Position numbers and translations under genes: made by a program. DNA of 64,000 bases, taken from NCBI GenBank assembly GCA_030062745.1, contig CP099843.1, forward strand, positions 21,550,583 through 21,614,582, read 5' to 3'. The DNA is from Capitulum mitella. Lineage: Eukaryota > Arthropoda > Thecostraca > Pollicipedomorpha > Pollicipedidae. The stretch's first letter is position 1. Each line of letters opens with the position of its first letter. The notes under the pieces were generated by a model. The model was not told the DNA's origin, did not search any database, and saw nothing but the letters and a program-made list of their open reading frames with translations. Positions 24,640-36,100 of this stretch are shown piece by piece.

Positions 24640-25860
24640 AAAGACAGAATAGAAAAGAAAAATGTGGGAAACTGAAAAAATAGTAAAAAATGCCCACAGC
24701 TTGTGAGTCGATGTCTTCAAGGCCAAATGGGGTGGAAAAGGTCAACTTTGGACACTTTATCGGCCTGTACAGGCCGTTCCGTACAACTTTTCGAACGAAA
24801 CGGGGTGTTTGTTGGGCCGTTAAAACGTGGAATACGATAACTTCCATTCATTTGGCGTCTTGACTGGGGATTTTGGGTCGAGGTCATGTTAGGTCAGTGA
24901 CCTGTGACGTCATTTTTTCATCTTTTACAGATCAGATTTCGAACAACACGGGACAGTTTGAGAGTAAATGAGGGCGCGACATGTATCTTTTGGCGTATTT
25001 TCAGTGAAGGTAGCCAACATCGGTACCTACATCTGGTCATTTCCAGCGTGTATATTTCTGTATGTATGTATAGCTATGTATGTATATACATGTCAGTATC
25101 AATATGCCAAACGTGTTTTAGAAGGGCCTTTGAATGCGTATTTGACACAAATCGATGTATTGCAAAACAAATCTGGACCAGGTCACAAAAACCTGCCCTT
25201 GACCTTTGATGACCTTGACCTGAAATGACTCTGGCATATATATGTGCGTCTGCATGTGCGCACACGTGTCTTTATTAGGGTCTTTGAAAGCATATTTCAT
25301 ACAAATCGATATGTCGCAGAACAAATCTGAACAAGGTTGCAAGATATTTGACCTTGGCCTTTAACGACCTTGACCTTCACTGACCTTGGAATATATAAGC
25401 GTATCAGTGTGCGCACACGTGTTTTTATTAGGGCCTTCGAATGCATATTTCATACAAACTGACATCTTGCAAAGCAAATCTGGATCAGGTCACAAACCTT
25501 GACCTTTGATGCCCTTAACCCTTATTGACCCTGGCTGTGGCCTTGGTACGTCCATCACTTATGTCCGAACGACATCGCCTGACTGTGTTCAAACAGCAGT
25601 CTTAAGTAGAACGCCAGTTCTTTCACAAAGTTCCCATTTGTCAGCGACAACCGTCGTTTTCGTGATGTTTGCCTGACTTCAAATGCTTGAAACCTCAAAA
25701 TTTCTAGCCGATTTCCAATTTTTCTACGCCATCCGACGAGTTATTCAATTGCCATAAACGTCACAAAGTAACAGCAACCACCTCAGATGCGTTCTCGAGA
25801 TATTCAAGAAGAGCAGGTGGGGGGCACAAAAAGACCCCCATTCCAGTGCGCGTGTTAAAA
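24640..25860 (+). repeat. Dispersed repeat X, copy 2
   Basis: Uninterrupted counterpart of the copy at 16.8-19.9 kb, opposite orientation. The central part (25.08-25.56 kb) has about four tandem units with GTGTTTTTATTAGGG, CAAATCTGGA and GACCTTTGATGACCTTGACC. Confidence 0.7.
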
Positions 25861-25959
25861 GACAGCTACAGCTGATTCGAGCTGTAAAAACAACGGGTGT
25901 CATAACGCGTTCCGGCTGGAAGGTTTGGAATCTCCAGAACGTACGTGACAAAAAAATAT

Positions 25960-26675
25960 TGATGGCAAACAAGGTTCGGTACCGAAAGAGCAAGAGGTCA
26001 CCCCAGGTCACCCAAAAACAAGAGGTCGCCCTAAAGACCCGCATCCGGAAACTGTCCCGCGGATCACATGAAATCGGAAAGAACGGGGCATTGCCATGGA
26101 CGACGAAAGCTACTTCACTTACCACGAGAGGTATATGTCAGGAAACCTTGGGTACTCTGTTGGAGCACGTCCAGCATAAGTCCAGCAAAAGTATAACTGA
26201 GGCCAGAGAGCAAGTTTCCCCGTAATCTTTTCGTGTGGCCCGCCATCTCTCCCAGGGGTGTGACAAAGCCGGTTATCATGCCGGGTATGGGTAATGTTGA
26301 TGGTAACATGTACCGTGAGAAGTGCGTAGGAGATGTGCTCATCCCATATTTGGATGAGTACTGTTTCGAGAGGGACATGTTGATCTGGCCAGACTTGGCC
26401 AGCGCTCATTATGCGAAGAAAACGCTGAAGTTGCTGGAAGAGGCCAGAGTGCCGTATGTAGTGCGTGACAGCAGTCCCCCTGTGTCCACCAGGCGTGTCC
26501 TACTGAGGACATCTGGGGCAGCATTAAGCAGAGGATGTATCAGGGGGACTGGTACGTAACATCCAAAGTCGCCCTAAAGCGCTGGATGAGCCAGGTGATT
26601 GCTGCTCTGGACCCAGAGATACCGTGTAAAATGCTGGTGCGCGTACCCAGGCGCGTGCGTGTTGCCGACAGATGA
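25960..26675 (+). pseudogene. Tc1/mariner (IS630-type) transposase relic
   Basis: Frame-jumping but recognisable: a basic N-terminal part, MDDESYFTY (first catalytic Asp), WPAISPRGVTKPVIMPG, IWPDLASAHYAKKTLKLLEE (second Asp), then TEDIWGSIKQRMYQGDWY (third acidic residue) and a tail ending at TGA 26673-26675. At least two frameshifts, near 26.2 and 26.5 kb, inactivate it. Confidence 0.82.
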
Positions 26676-27374
26676 GAGATGATGAAGATGATCCATTAAG
26701 CAAGAACTGACCGCAACGGTTATGACTACATTTCTGCAAAGTTTAATGTTCATACAGTAATAAATGTGCTTACGGTATGACTTTAAATACTGTCTTTATT
26801 TTCCAGTGCCCACAATTTATATTTTTCCCTAATGCATTTGTGTCAGAATTTGAGAAAGATAAGGAATATTTCGGAAAAAGGAAATCATAAGATGGGCTGC
26901 TGACCGCATGCTGGCTATTGTTTCACAGTTTTGAACTTGAGTCCCATTCTTGCAGGATATGTCCGAACCCCCCCCCCCCCGACCTAATACAGAAAAGAAT
27001 TGGTTCCAAGATCTCCAGACCGACTTGGAACTGCCAGTTACATCGACAATCTAACACAACAAGCCACGTTTCCCCTGAAACGGTTTTGGACGCAGACATT
27101 AGAGCAACGTCTTGATTGTACACCGGGAGGTTAAATATCCGGCAGTATCCGGCCGGATCACAAAAATATCCGGCCGGATACCGGATACCGGATAATCTCT
27201 AATATCCGGCCGGATATCCGGCCGGACCGGATATCCGGTGCATCCCTATCGAATCCTCCTTGAGACGTACTTGCCCGAACGCGTTCCGGACGTAGGCATT
27301 TTGGGGCGCTGAATTCGAAATCAGCGCAAAAAAGAACACCATGGAAAGTAAGGTTTGCAAAAAAGTGTACTAAG

Positions 27375-27815
27375 GCCATCTCAGGTCATCCACGTTCATC
27401 TCAAGTCAGTGACCCCAGATGACCTAGAGATCAGAATCAAAGAAACATGTTCAGCCATCCTCTGAACATTGTTTCGTAACATTTGTGAATGTGAATTGGA
27501 TGGCGAATTGTCAATGGCGGTGTTTCATTCCTTGACTCCTACAGAAAAGGGGTACGCGCAAACACATTTCTGATCATCTGTCCATTACCTGACATTATAT
27601 CATCCTGAAACTTGCTGCACTAGTACACGTCAAAGTGGTCTTTTACATTTGTTCCGTTTTATGGCTAAGATGGCTGAAAACGGAAGCTCTGCGTTCGTAA
27701 ATAATTCGGACGTTTGACCTTGACCTGGCTTTGTAATCTGAACTAAAATCAACCAAGCGTTTTTTTCTAATCTTGTTCAGTTAATTATCTCTGCACTCAT
27801 GCCAGGCAGCAGTTT
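27375..27815 (-). mobile_element. Eroded fragment of the TTAA MITE family, abutting copy E
   Basis: Contains recognisable pieces in family order (GACCCCAGATGACC; GGGGTACGCGC; CTGAAACTTGCTGCACTAG; TTGACCTTGACCTGGC; ACTCATGCC). It lacks its right end, at which copy E starts. Confidence 0.5.
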
Positions 27816-27826
27816 GAAATTTGCCC

Positions 27827-29038
27827 TTAACCCTATTCCCGGCAGGGGGCTGAATCCGCTCCCCCTAGGTTTTTTTGCTTTCCAATTCCAGAGTTTTTAA
27901 CGCGGCTTCACGAAATTTGGTGACTTTTCCTAGCTATTCTTTGTATGTACTGTGACGGAATTTCAAAATTCTGTTTTGCTCAGGGGCGGAGCCAGGCGAC
28001 GTTTTTGGGAGGCACCTCAGGCCAATTTTGGCCATGTTCAGGATAAAAGGAAAATGACTGCCAAAAATAGCGTTTTTAAGATAAATCTTAAAACTTTATA
28101 TGGATGTATAGCTAAATAGCTGGGCAATGTGCCAATACAATTTTGTTTATCTGAGGTCACTTAACAAGGTAAGGTCAAGGTCAAAAGTCGAAGTTTGGTT
28201 TTATAGTAATAACTTCGGCGGTATTTCTTTTAAATGCCAAACCCGGAATAGATATGGCGTAGAATGGTGCCCTCTACTTGTGTGGTAAGTTTCAGGTTGA
28301 TATTGAGTCGGGTCACGGAGCTATGACCTAAAATGTCAGTGCGCGTGCCTTATACCACAATAGCCGTAAAATAGAATTTTTGAAATAGAGTGAATTCAAA
28401 TGATTGAAAACGTTTACAGACAATATTAAATGCACACGAGATCATTCCAAATGACTCCAATGTCATTGAAGGTCGTTTAAGGTGAAAGGTCACAAGTTGA
28501 CCTGAGGAACATATGATCATGACTGTTCACCCTTTTTCATGTCCCTGGCACCGCCTATGCTAACATTATGCAAACGTTGTACTACGATTTGTACTTGTTT
28601 AGCATGACGTGACTAGCAGAAACCAAAAACGTGCTTTTACCTTTTTTCTTCATTCAGTTTTTGGAGAACTAATCTTCCTGTTTTTAAAACCCTGTGAACG
28701 CCTATGAATTTTCTCAAAATTTGAAATGTGTGTATCAATGGTAAAAGTCCTATCCATAATCTCTCCATTCATGTCAATTTCACTGAAATCGGTCCATAAA
28801 CAACAGAGTTATGAGAAGTCCAAAAGCACCCCATTTCAATATTTTTGCCCCCCTGTATCCACACCTTTCAAAATTTTGAAAGTTGCTTTTATTAATGTAG
28901 TTCACATCATGGCAAATCGATTGCCGTTTGTTGCGATAAAATCGGATTCGTAGTTCTCGAGATCTCAGGGAGGCCGAATCCGCCCCCCCCCCTTCCGGGA
29001 ATTGGCCATACCGTCTAGCCCTCCGGGAATAGGGTTAA
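27827..29038 (+). mobile_element. TTAA-bounded piggyBac-like MITE, copy E (complete)
   Basis: 1212 bp, TTAACCCTATTCCCGGCAGG to CCGGGAATAGGGTTAA. It shares a short stretch around 28190-28310 with copy C almost identically (GGCGGTATTTCTTTTAAATG), which suggests C and E form a subfamily. It ends about 410 bp before the bHLH exon. Confidence 0.87.
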
Positions 29039-29448
29039 AGACAGCCATTTCTGAAAATCATAACCTCACTTTGGCCTCTAATACGTAGGTAGCTTGGTTC
29101 TAGCTAGCTTCGTGGTCTTCAACGATCTTGTCATTGTACCATGACAGATCTGTTCAACTGATACGTCACGTTCCTGGTGTTGTGAGGCCCTTTGCCTGGA
29201 CCCGTATTATTTATTTTCCATTCCTTTCACGCTGATATCGCCCGCTTTGCGAGTTCTCTCACAAGGCATTTCTAGCTTTGAGGACGCGCTTGGCGGCAAG
29301 GCCCTGCCCACATACCACAGCCACCAGACGAATATACCCCGTGCGGACCCGGACTGGCTCTTCTAACCAGATCATCTCTGCCACACCCCAGCCGCAGATA
29401 GCCCTACTTTAGCGATCACCCACCTTCATGTAGCCGCGCGTGTTTCAG

Positions 29449-29611
29449 GGGGAAACGAATCAGCAAGGTGAAGACTTTACACAAGGCGATCGAATACATC
29501 GACCACCTGCGACAGCTGCTGGCGGCCGATGACGTCAGTCGGGGTCACGTGACCAGTCTGGCGCTGGACTCGGGGGGCGATAAGGAAAACGCCTGGAATG
29601 CGCCCCTTCAG
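29449..29611 (+). CDS. bHLH gene, helix-2 exon
   Basis: Acceptor GCGTGTTTCAG, donor GTAGGT. One base, then 54 codons: helix 2 and a 30-residue linker ending NAWNAPLQ. The donor region is duplicated in tandem with 34 bp period, giving a second GTAGGC donor-like site at 29646. Its use would shift the frame. Confidence 0.68.
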
Positions 29612-30043
29612 GTAGGTGGGCTTGGCTTGGAATACGCCCCTCCAGGTAGGCGGGTTTGATCCGGGACTCGTCTCTTGGGTAAGTCGGGCTCTGCACACGG
29701 ACGTCCTTTTGTTTGCACCGAAAAATCAAGGAACGAAAAATGGCCACCCGGTTCGTTCTGTAAACGGAAGGTTTTCGTTTGGATGAATAAATAAAGGAAA
29801 GAAAAGTGGTCACAGGCCAGCGCAGGGAAACAGGTACACAAATCGTCATGATAAGGTTCACGCCTCATAAAATGGGTTGCATAGTGTTTTTCCACGTTTG
29901 TTTCTCTCTCCATTCCCCAATCAGCCGATGACGATCGCCCTGTGATGTTTCAGATGTACGCTGACGAGTACTACCCGGGCCAGCCCCAGGCGTACAGCAT
30001 GCAGTACACCATAATGACGGACTTCGCGCCGGCGGCCCAGTAG
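29449..30043 (+). CDS. Achaete-scute-like bHLH transcription factor, last two exons only
   Basis: Two exons join in phase. The first begins within the bHLH loop and encodes helix 2 (GKRISKVKTLHKAIEYIDHL, then RQLLAADDVS). The SKVxTLxxAxEYIxxL pattern with an acidic D/E-V-S tail is typical of the ASC/ASCL family, whose members dimerise with E proteins to drive neural or related fates. The second exon encodes a short C-terminus. The basic region and helix 1 must lie in an upstream exon. I do not find it in the 29 kb of mostly repeat sequence before, so the upstream intron is long or the gene is broken. The C-terminus (ending FAPAAQ) does not resemble the ASCL1 tail, so assignment below family level is uncertain. 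Confidence 0.65.
29954..30043 (+). CDS. bHLH gene, C-terminal exon
   Basis: Acceptor TGTGATGTTTCAG; 29 codons then TAG. It encodes MYADEYYPGQPQAYSMQYT and ends MTDFAPAAQ. Phase 0 matches the preceding exon. The residues are rich in Tyr, Gln and Pro; no known motif recognised. Confidence 0.6.
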   Translation: MYADEYYPGQPQAYSMQYTIMTDFAPAAQ

Positions 30044-32943
30044 GAGTCTCCTGTGGCTCGGTCCAACCGTGAATAACTCCGTCCAGGCGCCGCCGTCCTC
30101 TGCCAGGGAGGGACGTCCCGCTGCGCAGGCCGAGCACCGCCGCACCGCCGCACGTCCGGTGTTCGGCAGTTGACGCCGAACCAACCGCCTGTTAGGAAGC
30201 TGGTGCAGGCTTCGCGTGTGACGCCGCGTGACTTCCGATTTCTTTCTGTGCCTAGTGTTACGTGTTGTCAAACTGCTTTCGTCTTGGTACTAAGGCTGGC
30301 GGGAGGGGGAGGGGAGGGGGTACTAAGGGAAGGAAGAAAACGAGCAGCTGTCAACGAAAAGGTTATCTATATTTTCGTAATCGTGGCGAAAGTCGGTTTG
30401 GGGGCGTACTGGAGCACTGTGTAATCGTTGCAACGTCGTGGCTATGTGACTGGTACGATAAACTCGACCGAATGGTGCGGCAAACGCACGCCAACTGTTG
30501 GAAATCAAACGTAGTAAGCGCACTGGGAGAACTTCAGGAACTCAGACACAATGCTGAGCGTTGGAGTGAGTTCAGCGTTTATTATTATTATTATTTGCCG
30601 TTCTGCATGTTGCAGAGCGGGTTCATAACTTTATGTACAGGTGCTAGATCCTTTAACGACGCGCACTGACACCAGTTCCTCCCAAGCCAGCACGAGCTTT
30701 TGCAAATCAGTCATTCAGACCACAGACTGAAGATAGCTCCTTCATTTTGAGAGATCAGTTCTGACTGTCACGTGACTCGTAATCCGAATATGCCGCATTG
30801 TTCTTTGCAAGTGATCGGATTTATTCACCTGCCTTGATAATAAACCAATGAACGCTGTTTCGCGTGACCGAGGAGTGAAGTATGGGCGCTCATACTTCGA
30901 TCGGCAAACAGTGGACATGTGACTTGTGACGTGTGAAGTGTCGTCAGCAGTATGAGGAGAAAAAACTTACAGGTCAAAAGAAAAAAACAGTACCTGGTAT
31001 TCAACATCCGCAGCGACTAGTATGACGAAATATATTAAGTAGACTAATCGCTTAAAAGCCTCGATGTGTTAACAAAAAACGGTACAAAGGCATTTACAGT
31101 CAGTGGGCCGAGGCAGCGTGGATCAACAATAAACGATACACAACGATAACAACAGGCAATGAAAATCTGGCTCGCAGAATTTCATAGTACCTTTTCAATC
31201 GCATAAGTTTATGCAGCACACACGTGGCTATCTTAGTCAACATCACTCCGAAGTAGGCGCATCGTTGCCAAAAATAAAGAAAAAATTCTTGCGACGGTGA
31301 GCAAAAATCCAGAGAAACAAAGTGAAAAGGCAGGAAAGCGAAGGCGTCGAAAACCTTCCGCGCCGTCTACTGACCAAACCAGCTCCAGAACGTCCGCGGA
31401 CCGCAGGCTGAAAGTTCAGTCTGAACGCAGGTCGGACTCTGCCGCGTTCTCCATCCGTCCCGGAGGCGGACGGAAAGCTGACACTGCGGACGCTGAACGG
31501 TCGCCAGCTGACGCTGAACGGCCGCGCCGCACGCGTCCAGCGCGTGAACAGGCCGCGGGGACGAACGCACCGCTCGCCCTGGAGCGAGACAGCCGGCGAA
31601 TCGGCCGAGAGGCCCGCAGCGCTGCTGAACCAGGGACGCCGAGAGCGTGCGGCGCGCCCGATCGCGGCGCTATCGGGCCATTACAGAGCCACTGATCTCT
31701 GCCAGCACGCGAGCTGGACTATCACCGGGCGAACTGACGCACGCCACGGCGCTCCCGACATCACGCCGCTTCCTGATTAACAGAGCCCGGCAATGTCCTC
31801 TACAAACGCGTCTCCGAACTCTACCCCACTCGCAAATGGCACGGTCTTCCCACCAGGCAGGCGGGTCTGACAGACTCTCGTTCAGACGTCACAGACTGAC
31901 TGACGTGAGAGCTCTCCGAGAGTTGGACGACGACGCATCGGCTTCCCACGCCGAAAGGACGTATGCGACGGCGCTATCGGACCAGGTCTACCCACGCCAG
32001 ATCCAGGGACAGATGGACCCGACCACAGGCAGTCGCCTCAGCCGTGGTCCAGGGATGGCCAGAGAGAGACCCCATTAGCGCACGCCGTCCGGTCCGCCCG
32101 GGGCAAGATCCAGGCGGATCCGGCAGCCACGACCGATCCGGAACAGAAGACAAGGGCGTGGACGCAAAGGAAATCCGGCGATCCAGGCAGCGCGGCAGGG
32201 CAGTGCGGCGACACGTCTAGCTGGCAAACGAAACGCACGCGCCGGCCAGACGCCGGACACTACTGACTAGGTGCACGGGTGTGCGTGTGCCCGTGGCAGA
32301 ATCCAGTACGTTCCGTCCCGTTGTGCATCACGGCGACGGCTCAGGGCCGGGACCAGATAAGCGCCGCCTGGTCGCAGAGTCACGCCGGTACGCCACGTCG
32401 TCGTCAGGGCAGCGTTACCGTCAGTCGGTCGGGGGGCCGGACGCCCCGCGCCCGTCCGGTCACGGCATTCTCACCGTGGCTATGTGGTGTCACGCGCACT
32501 GGCCAGGGGGTACACGTCTCTCGTTAGGGACCCCGTGAATGTCTGCACGTCAGCGGTTGTCCGAAGGACGATCAAATGGTTGCAATGATTGTCGTCCACC
32601 TCGTAAGACGCGCCGCCTTCACAAGGCTCGGAACTCTACTGCCCTAGCGAGATGACCACATCGAGGCCCTGCTGCTAAGCTTCTTGCGCTGCTGATCACT
32701 AAGTTTTCCTTTACTACATTAGTCGTACCATTTCACTAAAACAAGATAACATCACGTTCGCCCACCAGGGATTTTACGCACACGGAATGCACATGTAATT
32801 CGTTGTTAACGACGACGACTTAGCTGCCCTCGGCTCGCATGGCCTTCTCCTAGATGAATTGCGCTAAACCCAGTTTCAAGCTACACGCCAACGGCCAAGC
32901 GAGGCAGCTGGCGACAGCAGCGCCCCTGACGGCCGGGCGGGAA
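30044..32943. other. bHLH 3' UTR, then intergenic DNA to the FBXO8 stop
   Basis: The first few hundred bases are probably bHLH 3' UTR. A short TTA tract lies near 30582-30597 and an AATAAA at 30838-30843 could be its poly(A) signal. From 31.3 to 32.5 kb the DNA is GC-rich, with overlapping long frames on both strands (for example 31297-31695 plus, 132 codons, Arg/Ser/Ala-rich). These match nothing I know and look composition-driven. The FBXO8 3' UTR should occupy the right end; I see no clear minus-strand poly(A) signal near it. Confidence 0.5.
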
Positions 32944-33152
32944 CTAGCGGCAGCCTTGCGGCCGCCGCCGGCCGACAATGTGGCCGCGCAGGTAGATGTC
33001 GTCGTACAGATGGCCGCTGAGAACGTCGTCCACGGCCGCTGCGTGCCGCACGTTCCGGATGAACTCGCGCTTGGACATCTTGTTCTTGACGTGCGGCGAC
33101 GTGAGGTCGACGGACAGCATGATGAGCGAGAAGCAGAGGATGTACACGGTGT
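32944..33152 (-). CDS. FBXO8: FBXO8 exon 6 (3' terminal coding exon)
   Basis: Acceptor ACCCGGCAG. TVYILCFSLIMLSVDLTSPH, then KNKMSKREFIRN and SGHLYDDIYLRGHI: the most conserved part of FBXO8. The stop is at 32944-32946, after a basic tail (VGRRRPQGCR) longer than the short vertebrate C-terminus. Confidence 0.94.
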
Positions 33153-36100
33153 CTGCCGGGTACAGACGACGGCGACGGTCAAGCTGCAGGCCAAACGCCC
33201 GCCAAAACGATCCGGTTGCATTACAACGCAACGCTAACGCAACGTGCACAGCTACAGTAATCACCCAGAGCTGATTTAGACGTCGCGTCCCGTAAAATGC
33301 CTACCTTAGTGCTGACTTCCGACAAAATAGCTGTCATCACGGCCGCCGCGGAAGCCGGAAGTCGTCAACATAACTTGAAAATATTGCATTCGCACTGGCA
33401 ACAATACCCTCTTTATCGCCTCCACACGATGTCTCAAGACGAGTTAATGGCAACGCAAATAAACAAGCGTGATGGTCAAAACAAAGCGACTCTGGGAGAC
33501 ACATCATCATCACCCACGCGGTAGCAGCTCCGGCCCTGAGTGGGCAATCACCTGTGGAGAGCCCCAGACGCGGATTGCACTGGCAGAACTTGACGGAGAA
33601 CCTGTCCAGCAGCGTCTGGAGGTAGTTGCCGCGGTCCTCCGGCGGCTGCACCTTGCTGAACAGCTTGCGAAGCGCGGCCGGCAGGAACTGGTCGCTGTAG
33701 TTCTGCAGGTCCATCATCAGCGTCATCACGTCCCGTCTGGGGGAAGACCGGGCACGTCAGCACCTGATAATCAGACAGTGACCAGTCGGAGGGGCAGCCA
33801 GGACGCGTCAGCGTCTGCAGACCACACGGCGATCAGATCAGGTCCAGAGGCCTCGCTTCACCTTATTATTACAGTACCGCTCTGCTCAGTACCAACGAAA
33901 CAAGCTCCTGCCGTCTACTGATGTCAAATCCGACCACAGCTTCTGCACGCTCCCCCCCCCCCCACCCATCACAGATGGCGGCTTCCATGCACAGATTCTC
34001 TTCCGTTTTCGGTCGTCATCCCACGTAATCGAGCAAATGAACACAGCATGGCAAGGGCCTGAACAGAGTTAAGCACATGCCGAGGCAGAGTTATATGTAC
34101 GCCATTTACGGCCTATATATGCCTTCTCCTAGCAGACTGCATGGATCCGAGAAAAACGGCTTGGACTTCAAAGGCTGTGATTAACTGAGTCTAAATAAGG
34201 CTACCTACGAATAGCTAAAAATCCGCATAAGCTCAAAATTATATAAATTATAAATTATAAATAATAATATAAATATTATATAAATAATATAAATTATATA
34301 AATTATATAAACTCAAAATTCCGTATGAGTTCATTTGTTCCCTAGCAAAGTTTGAGAAATCCCAGGGGATGCCAACAACCCACCCACCCCCCAGTCGGCG
34401 TGGGTGAGTCTATTTGTTAATGAGGTGTACATTAGATGAATCAGAGACCACAACGCAGTCAGATTAAATTAATCTGACCCTAAATGATGTAAACTACAGT
34501 TCGGCACGGCATCATTCTACTGACCGCTGGTCCAGGTAACGACGGAGCTGGCTAGAGCTCATCTGGCTGCTGCTGTGCAGGAACATAGCGATTTCCGCCG
34601 GGTCGTCGTCCACGAGTCCCCGGCTGATGAAATAATGCATCCCCTGCCGGCGACCAGGCCGATAGGAGTCAGAGGTCACGGTACAATGGCAATGGTCACC
34701 GGCCTCAGGGACGGCGCAGGGTACAGGCAGAACAAACTCATTGGTCACGTGCGTATTCCAAGCGTGGATACTGAAACGTGGCGCAGTGAGCTAGTGCCTT
34801 CGAGGTCACCTGACAACACCTTAAGAGGCAATTTCACTGCATCCGAGATCTGGCACTGTTCAAACACAAGAAACCAACTACAGAGTAGGTAGGCAAATCT
34901 GACTGATCCAAGTTGTTGGATACATCAGGATGACAGATCAGCGCAAATAAGGTAACATCACCAAACTTCAGGCAGATATTCTGGCGAAGGTTTGGCGCGT
35001 GGTTTCCGACCGCCCCGGCGTGCGCGACCGTGTCGACCCGTTTCCCCCACGTCGTCTGCCGCCGCCACTCACCGAGAACGCGTCCGCGTTGAACGTGAGC
35101 GTGCCCTCGTCCAGCTGGAGGAACGTGTGCCGGTAGGAGGTGCCGCCGCCGACGGTGCGCAGTCGCCGGTACACGCTGGCGTAGCCCCACTGGTCCTTGC
35201 ACAGCCTGAGCGGCACGGCAGCGTCAGCGGAACCGTCCGATCCCGACTCAGCAACAGCAGCGGCACAGCGACGATTCTCATCACGTTGGTGATAGCAGTT
35301 AAAAAGAAGGTGAAAGGTATGCACAAATAGGGCGGGTTTGGTCCAACACGGCTGATCGTAACAATGGACAAACTCGTGACGAGGAATTCAATTCACCACT
35401 GTGAACTGTCCCACTGTAACAGTGACTGTGCTACTGGAGACAAATGACACTATTTCGTCCTCTGATGAACATGCTCAGCTCATCCCACTTACCATCTTGG
35501 TGTGCCTTCCACTCAACAAACCACCATCACAATATCACAACATTTATGGAGCAGGCACAATCAAATGATCACTCCAGTATGACATCCATATGAATCTCCC
35601 CCAACAGGACAGCATCTTATATTCCACTCAGTAGTCGCCTCTCACTAACTGCTTGCTTGTGCCACCCCTGCTGCCAGCTCTTGCCACTCTGCCACTCACA
35701 GTACACTGTCCTGAGGTGAGTCTCTTTTCAATGGTGTTCGGACAAAATGGCGAAACGTAAAAATGGTGAATGCCTTTCTGCTGAATGCCGGAAGGCGAAA
35801 GCTGAAGGGCGACATGTAAAAACGGCGACACGTTAAAATGGCGACTGGCCAAACGGTTCGCCTTCGCGTTCTGCGCAATTTGGCCGTTCATCATTTTAGC
35901 ACATTGCCATTTTTACATTTCGCCATTTAGCCTTCGCCATCCAGCATTCGCCAAAAAGGCATTCAACATTTTTGGCATTTTGCCATTTTACCCTAGTACC
36001 CTTCTCAACAACCACTCCAACACAGCAAACACACCACTCACCCTTGCCAGAGTATTTCATCCTCAGCCAGGTTCTGCCAGACACAGGCAGCCAGACAGAG

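Larger units (their letters stand above)
24489..27248. mobile_element. 2.8 kb composite element with CCGGATATCCGG-rich inverted ends
   Basis: Left end TAGGGATGCACCGGAT and right end ATCCGGTGCATCCCTA are exact inverses. Each continues for about 100 bp with iterated CCGGATATCCGGCCGG palindromes. TAGGGATGCA ends recall hAT-type elements, but I see no matching 8 bp target duplication. The interior holds repeat X copy 2 and a dead Tc1/mariner transposase. Confidence 0.65.

Noticed and set aside
31297-32220. Arg-rich plus-strand frames downstream of the bHLH gene
   Set aside because: Overlapping frames on both strands, no motif, no splice logic; best explained by composition.
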